A DNA stretch of 49,186 nucleotides, taken from assembly GCA_002070965.1 (NCBI GenBank), contig MWEH01000107.1, positions 1 through 49,186 on the forward strand. The letters run 5' to 3'. The DNA is from Firmicutes bacterium ADurb.Bin080. Lineage in GTDB: Bacteria > Bacillota > Clostridia > Christensenellales > DTU072. Shown piece after piece: positions 45,022 to 49,186 of the stretch. Position numbers and translations under genes: made by a program. The first letter of the stretch is position 1; each line of letters begins with the position of its first letter. The notes beneath the pieces were generated by a model. That model had not been told where the DNA came from and searched no databases. It was given only the letters and a program-made list of their open reading frames with translations.

Positions 45022-45581
45022 TTTGGTCCCAGCGGATTATACGGGAACTGCATGGATTTCTTTTGTTTCATCTTGAACTTCATCGGATGAAATTTCTCTT
45101 TAATGAACAAAACTAAATCCTCATAATTCCCAGAGGTCATGTTCTCTTTCTTTATGTAATAAATCGTTGCAGGACTGGTATATAAAAAGATTCGATCCTT
45201 TCTAAGGGCGATTCTGTCTACTTGAGTATAATCTCTTACCTCGGTAAAAGATTCTTCCCCGTTTTTTTCGTGGGTCTCTATCGCATATTCATTCTCGTCA
45301 AAAGTAATTGTCCATTTTCGAGTATCACGAGCCAAAAATTCTTCCTTAAATTGTCTCTTCCCGGTATAGAGATATAACAGCACGACAGCAAGTGTCAATA
45401 ACAAGGTAATTCCACTCATTATTAACATAAATATTTGTTGGAAAACAAAATAAAGTACTATTCCCCCAACAAACAATATTCCAAGTAAAATTATTTCTTT
45501 TAGACCAAAATATCTTCTCAAATAATACCTGTTGCACAACAGGTAATCGTTTTTATTAATATCTACATCAGCAACATACAT
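45015..45581 (-). CDS. YcxB-like membrane protein
   Basis: The 188-residue product has a short N-terminal strand region, two adjacent membrane helices (about residues 30-75) and a cytoplasmic domain of about 100 residues. That domain resembles the C-terminal domain of YcxB-like proteins (WTITFDENEYAIETH, VDRIALRKDRIFLYTSPATIYYIKK). The role is unknown. It starts three bases after the stop of the surface-protein gene and has no clear ribosome site, so it probably relies on coupled re-initiation. Its end lies in a tandem repeat. Confidence 0.72.
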   Translation of the reverse strand: MYVADVDINKNDYLLCNRYYLRRYFGLKEIILLGILFVGGIVLYFVFQQIFMLIMSGITLLLTLAVVLLYLYTGKRQFKEEFLARDTRKWTITFDENEYAIETHEKNGEESFTEVRDYTQVDRIALRKDRIFLYTSPATIYYIKKENMTSGNYEDLVLFIKEKFHPMKFKMKQKKSMQFPYNPLGPKT

Positions 45582-45584
45582 CTA

Positions 45585-47513
45585 TTAGTTTAAAAGTGTT
45601 GGATAAACACCATTCTCCACATCTAATCCTGTAAGCGTCCATATCGAGGTGTCGAAACCCATGTTTATTCTCAAATAGGATCCGGCATTAATATCTTGAT
45701 AAGTCAAAATGGTTACAGTGTTAAAATCAGAATAATCAATACCATTTCTTTCAACTGACTGCTCTTCGACACAATATACATTTTGAAATACATCGGAAGT
45801 GTTTGTGCTATGCCCGACAAAATTGTTTACATAAGCTGGATTAGTAGCATTTATAGGTCCTCCCTCTTCTGCAACTCTATTAGAAATACCCTCGACATCT
45901 CCAAAAGCTATGCAATTACCTATTAGCATTTCGTTTGATTGTCCAACCATTCCGCCCGCAAAAACAGGATAAAAAACACCAAGAACCCTAACCTCTTCCC
46001 CATCTGCATTTTCGTATGTTGTTTCCGAAGCATTTGCTATTACATTTCCATAAGATAAACAATGATTGATTGCTTTAAAAGAGATTCCTGAAACATCATT
46101 TTCTTCCACAGGATTGAATATTTGCCCGCTGAAATCCTCCCATCCAAAGTAGGGAATATCAGATACTGCCCTTCCTATTAGCCCTCCTGCGTATTCTGAA
46201 GCAAAAACATCACCCGAAGCATAACAATTATTTACCATACCCCCGGTTGCTATTTCGTAATCGAACTTATTAACCCCTATCAGTCCTCCTGCAGTCCTTC
46301 CCTTTACACCACCTGTTGCATAACTACGATTAATTATTCCAAGTGTATGATTGTATGCAGCTAAGCCACCAACAACCGAAGGATAAGACAATGAACCTTC
46401 GATAAATCCTGTAGCAGAAGATCTTTCTACCAAACCATTGTTATATCCAACCAATCCACCAGCACACTTTCCAAATATTGTTGTGATCGAATGGCAAGAA
46501 GTAATAGTCCCTCCGTATATGGCTTCAACCCCACTACTGCCTGCTACCCCATTACTGCCGACAACGCCTCCGCAGTAAATTTCAGTGGCATTTGAGTAAG
46601 AAATTATCGATCCCTCCGTAGAAACTCCGCTAACAGTTCCTCCGTTTTCAATCCTCCCGACAGCCCCTCCAAGAGACACTTTTGTCGAAGGTTTTGCTGT
46701 AACCCAAAAAGTATCTACAAATTTTCTTCTATATGTCATTTCGGAATTAATTATCTGCCCTTTAGCTGAAGAGTTGAGCAAAGTTCCCCCATCTAATTGA
46801 CCAACTATTCCACCAATCATAAACCGGGATTTTTCTCCTTCTAAGGTAATCTTGTAATCAACTAAAGTTACATTTTTAACCTGTCCTTTCACTTTCCCAA
46901 AAAACCCTATTGGAAGCTCATTAAACTCCTCATCTTCGACTAAATCATTAATTGTCATGTTAGATATCGAGTAACCATTCCCATCAAAAACACCTTCAAA
47001 AGGTGTGACTATATCTCCAATAGGGGCCCATACTCCGTATTGAGATAAATCCAAATCCCTGACTAACGCGTAACTCCCCAAAAGATCATCTTTCACGCTC
47101 AATAATTGCTCCACATTTTCGATTCTAATAGTTAGGTTAGAAATCCACTTCGCATAAATTGTTGTGTTTCTGGAAAAGGTATATGGAAATTCCAATTTGC
47201 TTCCTGAAAAATCGGATGCCAAATACCATCCTTCAAAACGATATCCTACTTTGTAACTAGCACTGGGTGTCGGAACTTGAGAAGGGTTTAAGGTTAAAAC
47301 TTGCATTGAAGCAATCTCTTCAGAGGTACCAGTTGAAAAAGAGACTGTGTACCTGACTTCAGCAGGAGTATCATCTGCTCTAAATAAATTAGTGAGGGGA
47401 ATACCCGAACCCTCCAAAATAACACTATCCGAAGGAATTCCACAGGACACGCAGAAAGCGCCCACTGAAAGGGTCAAAAGAACGACAACAAAAGCGAGAA
47501 GGATTCTACGCAT
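45585..47513 (-). CDS. Surface protein with an InlB-type repeat and GLUG repeats
   Basis: A 642-residue exported protein. An N-terminal signal (MRRILLAF onward) ends near two cysteines; CVSCG may be an atypical lipobox. Residues about 50-120 form one Listeria-Bacteroides (Flg_new) repeat ending GYRFEGWYLASDFSG and TIYAKW. The remainder is a set of GLUG-like repeats such as GGLVGYNNGLVERSSATG and GGLIGVNK, which should fold into a beta-solenoid. Such proteins usually sit on the cell surface and take part in adhesion or carbohydrate contact. I use the ATG at 47513, behind GGAG with five bases between. There is no LPXTG anchor. Confidence 0.85.
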   Translation of the reverse strand: MRRILLAFVVVLLTLSVGAFCVSCGIPSDSVILEGSGIPLTNLFRADDTPAEVRYTVSFSTGTSEEIASMQVLTLNPSQVPTPSASYKVGYRFEGWYLASDFSGSKLEFPYTFSRNTTIYAKWISNLTIRIENVEQLLSVKDDLLGSYALVRDLDLSQYGVWAPIGDIVTPFEGVFDGNGYSISNMTINDLVEDEEFNELPIGFFGKVKGQVKNVTLVDYKITLEGEKSRFMIGGIVGQLDGGTLLNSSAKGQIINSEMTYRRKFVDTFWVTAKPSTKVSLGGAVGRIENGGTVSGVSTEGSIISYSNATEIYCGGVVGSNGVAGSSGVEAIYGGTITSCHSITTIFGKCAGGLVGYNNGLVERSSATGFIEGSLSYPSVVGGLAAYNHTLGIINRSYATGGVKGRTAGGLIGVNKFDYEIATGGMVNNCYASGDVFASEYAGGLIGRAVSDIPYFGWEDFSGQIFNPVEENDVSGISFKAINHCLSYGNVIANASETTYENADGEEVRVLGVFYPVFAGGMVGQSNEMLIGNCIAFGDVEGISNRVAEEGGPINATNPAYVNNFVGHSTNTSDVFQNVYCVEEQSVERNGIDYSDFNTVTILTYQDINAGSYLRINMGFDTSIWTLTGLDVENGVYPTLLN

Positions 47514-47543
47514 GCTTACTCCATATATCTCCACTGTAATCAT

Positions 47544-47572
47544 ATTCTATATCAATAGGTGATTTATGTCAA
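47544..47572 (-). promoter_or_regulatory. Promoter of the surface-protein operon
   Basis: On the minus strand: TTGACA, 17 bases, TAGAAT, about 30 bases before the ATG at 47513. An alternating GCGCGCGTGTGCATAT-type tract (47576-47592) abuts the -35 on its upstream side. Confidence 0.82.
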
Positions 47573-47592
47573 TATTGCGCGCGTGTGCATAT

Positions 47593-47710
47593 TATGAAAA
47601 TATAACGAAAAATAAACAATACTTGATTGTTGCTGCTAAATAAATACGATAAATAATTATATACGAATTTAAAACTTTCCCGATTTATTCTTTCTAATCC
47701 ACATTGAATG
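47593..47710. other. Intergenic spacer upstream of the surface-protein operon
   Basis: AT-rich and without a supportable gene. Together with the promoter, the terminator at 47711-47738 and the stretch 47739-47859 it makes a 346-base gap. That last stretch has two copies of GCACCCTCTA (near 47768 and 47790) and three GTGAC triplet-like copies (near 47835-47855). Confidence 0.5.
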
Positions 47711-47738
47711 AAAAAGAGAGCCGAATACTCGGCTCTCT
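47711..47738 (-). terminator. Terminator of the exonuclease-like gene
   Basis: On the minus strand AGAGAGCCGA and TCGGCTCTCT form a perfect ten-base stem with a four-base loop, followed by five T's. Confidence 0.92.
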
Positions 47739-47859
47739 CTTGTGAAAGGTAAGTATTGTTAATACAATGCACCCTCTATAGATGAAGGTGCACCCTCTAA
47801 ACTTATATTTTTAGGTATATACTCTATTTGACACGTGACTGGCGTGACAGATGTGACAG

Positions 47860-49044
47860 TTATTTTTCTTCATCAAGTTCATTTCTTAGCTTTTCAAATA
47901 AATCAGGAAATAAGTCTCCCAATGTAGGACCATTGAATTCTTCTTTTTCAAACTTAGGTCCTTTTTTCTTTACCATTTGTCTTGGCCTTGGTTTCCTATA
48001 AAAGCTGCTTGCGTCAGGAAACGGCATTGTGCTTAGTTCTTCCTCTGTTACATTTAATATTTTAAGTAATTCATCAAATGGAATAATTTTGATATCCTTG
48101 CCTTCTGCTATTGCATCATTAACATGCTTTAATCTAGAACAGTGTCTAATGTTACCTTCATCATCCTTTGCATCGCAAGTTACAAATATATCATTATCAG
48201 ATGCTCTCATCTTATATGTAGCATTATGATTTGTTAATAATTGAACCAACGATAGCATCTCTTTAAAATGACCAATTTCATAATTTAAACTTACACAAAG
48301 TGATTTGCCATTCAAATCTGGTTCAACAATATCTCCTTGAGGCTTTACTCCATCTAGAAATTGTAGTAACATTCTATAATTACGACCTCTAACAGTATTA
48401 TTGACTCCACTTTTAGCAGCTTCATATCTTTTTTGTTGTCTTATTTCAAAATCGTCATAAGCAATTTGATTATTCTCGCTTTTACCAGAACAAGAATCAC
48501 ATAACTCAATTAACTCTTCTAGCGAACAGTCTAATTGTTCACACATACCTTTAACTAAATTCATTGTTAATTCCGAATCATCATCACTCTTATGAAGATA
48601 CTTTGGCTTCTCAACACTTAATGATTCACCTGCGTTTTCCAAAGATATACTTTTTCTGATATTTGAAAACTCAGAAAACATCTTTTGGCTATCAGCAAAT
48701 TTAAAATTAATTGGATCTAATTTGTATCTTATACAAGCAATTCTTAGAAATCCTGCATCATTAGAAATAGCATGTCCAACTATTAGTTGATCTGGATGTT
48801 CTATTATCTTTTTAATATTTTCATAAAAATATGGAAATTTATTACTTCTATAATAAGTTGACTCAGGATAATAAAGATATAAATCTCTACCATCAGGTCT
48901 ACCAGTAAGATCAAATTTGTTTTCCGGGTTAATTGTAAAATCTTTCTTTTCTAAAATGTTAAACTTGTCATCTGTAATAACATAACCAAATTCACATATA
49001 TTTCTACCATTACAACACTCAATATCGAAAAATAAATATCTCAT
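47860..49044 (-). CDS. DEDDh exonuclease-like protein with a C-terminal BRCT-like region
   Basis: The 394-residue protein starts with a DnaQ-type 3'-5' exonuclease domain: FFDIECC (Exo I), GHAISNDAGFL (Exo II) and HKSDDDSELT (Exo III) supply the four acidic residues and the histidine of the DEDDh class. After a linker, residues about 245-340 (KSLCVSLNYEIGHFKEM to IKIIPFDELLKIL) resemble a BRCT domain; this is less certain. A basic segment RKPRPRQMVKKKG and an acidic end close it. I use the ATG at 49044, nine bases after GGGAG. It may act in DNA repair or proofreading-like trimming. Confidence 0.8.
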   Translation of the reverse strand: MRYLFFDIECCNGRNICEFGYVITDDKFNILEKKDFTINPENKFDLTGRPDGRDLYLYYPESTYYRSNKFPYFYENIKKIIEHPDQLIVGHAISNDAGFLRIACIRYKLDPINFKFADSQKMFSEFSNIRKSISLENAGESLSVEKPKYLHKSDDDSELTMNLVKGMCEQLDCSLEELIELCDSCSGKSENNQIAYDDFEIRQQKRYEAAKSGVNNTVRGRNYRMLLQFLDGVKPQGDIVEPDLNGKSLCVSLNYEIGHFKEMLSLVQLLTNHNATYKMRASDNDIFVTCDAKDDEGNIRHCSRLKHVNDAIAEGKDIKIIPFDELLKILNVTEEELSTMPFPDASSFYRKPRPRQMVKKKGPKFEKEEFNGPTLGDLFPDLFEKLRNELDEEK

Positions 49045-49125
49045 ATGTTTCATCTCCCTTTTACGCTTCTATTATACCTTTAAGCTGGTGCTTAGAATAG
49101 AACATAAATTACACTACTAGAAAAA

Positions 49126-49146
49126 GAGGAATGAATCCTCTTAATC
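49126..49146 (-). terminator. Terminator of a gene beyond the window
   Basis: On the minus strand AAGAGGA and TCCTCTT pair and are followed by TTTC, with CTAG on both outer sides. It would serve a minus-strand gene whose body lies past the right edge. Confidence 0.6.
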
Positions 49147-49186
49147 TAGTTTATGAACTTAACATTAGAATCGAACATCTTAATTC

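Noticed and set aside
47569-47772. A 67-codon minus-strand frame upstream of the surface-protein gene
   Set aside because: It runs through a perfect terminator hairpin and a promoter region and has no ribosome site.
1-49186. Reassignment of UGA to tryptophan, as in mollicutes
   Set aside because: UGA ends several clear genes (for example at 4111 and 34305), and tryptophans at conserved sites are encoded by UGG.

Overview
The window is AT-rich bacterial DNA, most likely from an uncultured member of the Bacillota. The evidence is an L7Ae-like gene in front of rpsL-rpsG-fusA-tuf, a RecD2 helicase, a DUF1292 protein, a Wzm/Wzt (TagGH-like) exporter, strong Shine-Dalgarno sites and near-consensus sigma-A promoters (TTGACA-17-TATAAT). 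UGA is used as a stop, so the standard code applies. No insertion sequence, prophage, CRISPR array or rRNA gene was seen.

Layout. (1) 196-8302 is a surface-polysaccharide locus: an ABC exporter, a GT4 and a DUF4422 glycosyltransferase, a priming sugar-phosphate transferase on the minus strand, a Wzy-like polymerase/ligase and an unusual cytoplasmic GH27 alpha-galactosidase-like enzyme. (2) 8373-33046, mostly minus strand, is the information-processing core. Read in the direction of transcription it runs acpP; rpmG-secE-nusG-rplK-rplA-(leader)-rplJ-rplL; a leaderless S4 gene and a fused ispDF; rpoB-rpoC; metK, recD2, tsaD; rplGB-rpsL-rpsG-fusA; tuf. rplI is the only plus-strand gene in it. (3) 33304-39582 holds two minus-strand operons of eight genes I cannot assign to any known system. 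Five encode four-helix membrane proteins of one shared topology. Six carry a proline-rich motif built around QLTPIVQPI and VPYSTQ. (4) 39723-42250 has glnS, a GNAT acetyltransferase and a DUF1292 protein. (5) 42473-44760, plus strand, has a tRNA-Arg, a lipoprotein and an alpha/beta hydrolase. (6) 45015-49044, minus strand, has a YcxB-like membrane protein, a surface protein with an InlB-type repeat and GLUG repeats, and a DEDDh exonuclease-like protein.

The most novel content is region 3. The motif appears either fused to the four-helix module (three genes) or as a separate short protein encoded directly downstream of a motif-less four-helix protein (two pairs). This suggests interacting parts of one envelope-associated system. 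The first gene also carries two zinc ribbons. The second operon has a leader with a hairpin and two mini-ORFs.

Other points of note are a 157-residue acidic tail on RpoB, a leaderless S4 gene, three independent 61-73 bp tandem duplications between 42.3 and 45.0 kb (one copying the end of a lipoprotein gene), and long alternating purine-pyrimidine tracts upstream of three promoters. All family names come from reading motifs by eye; no database search was possible.
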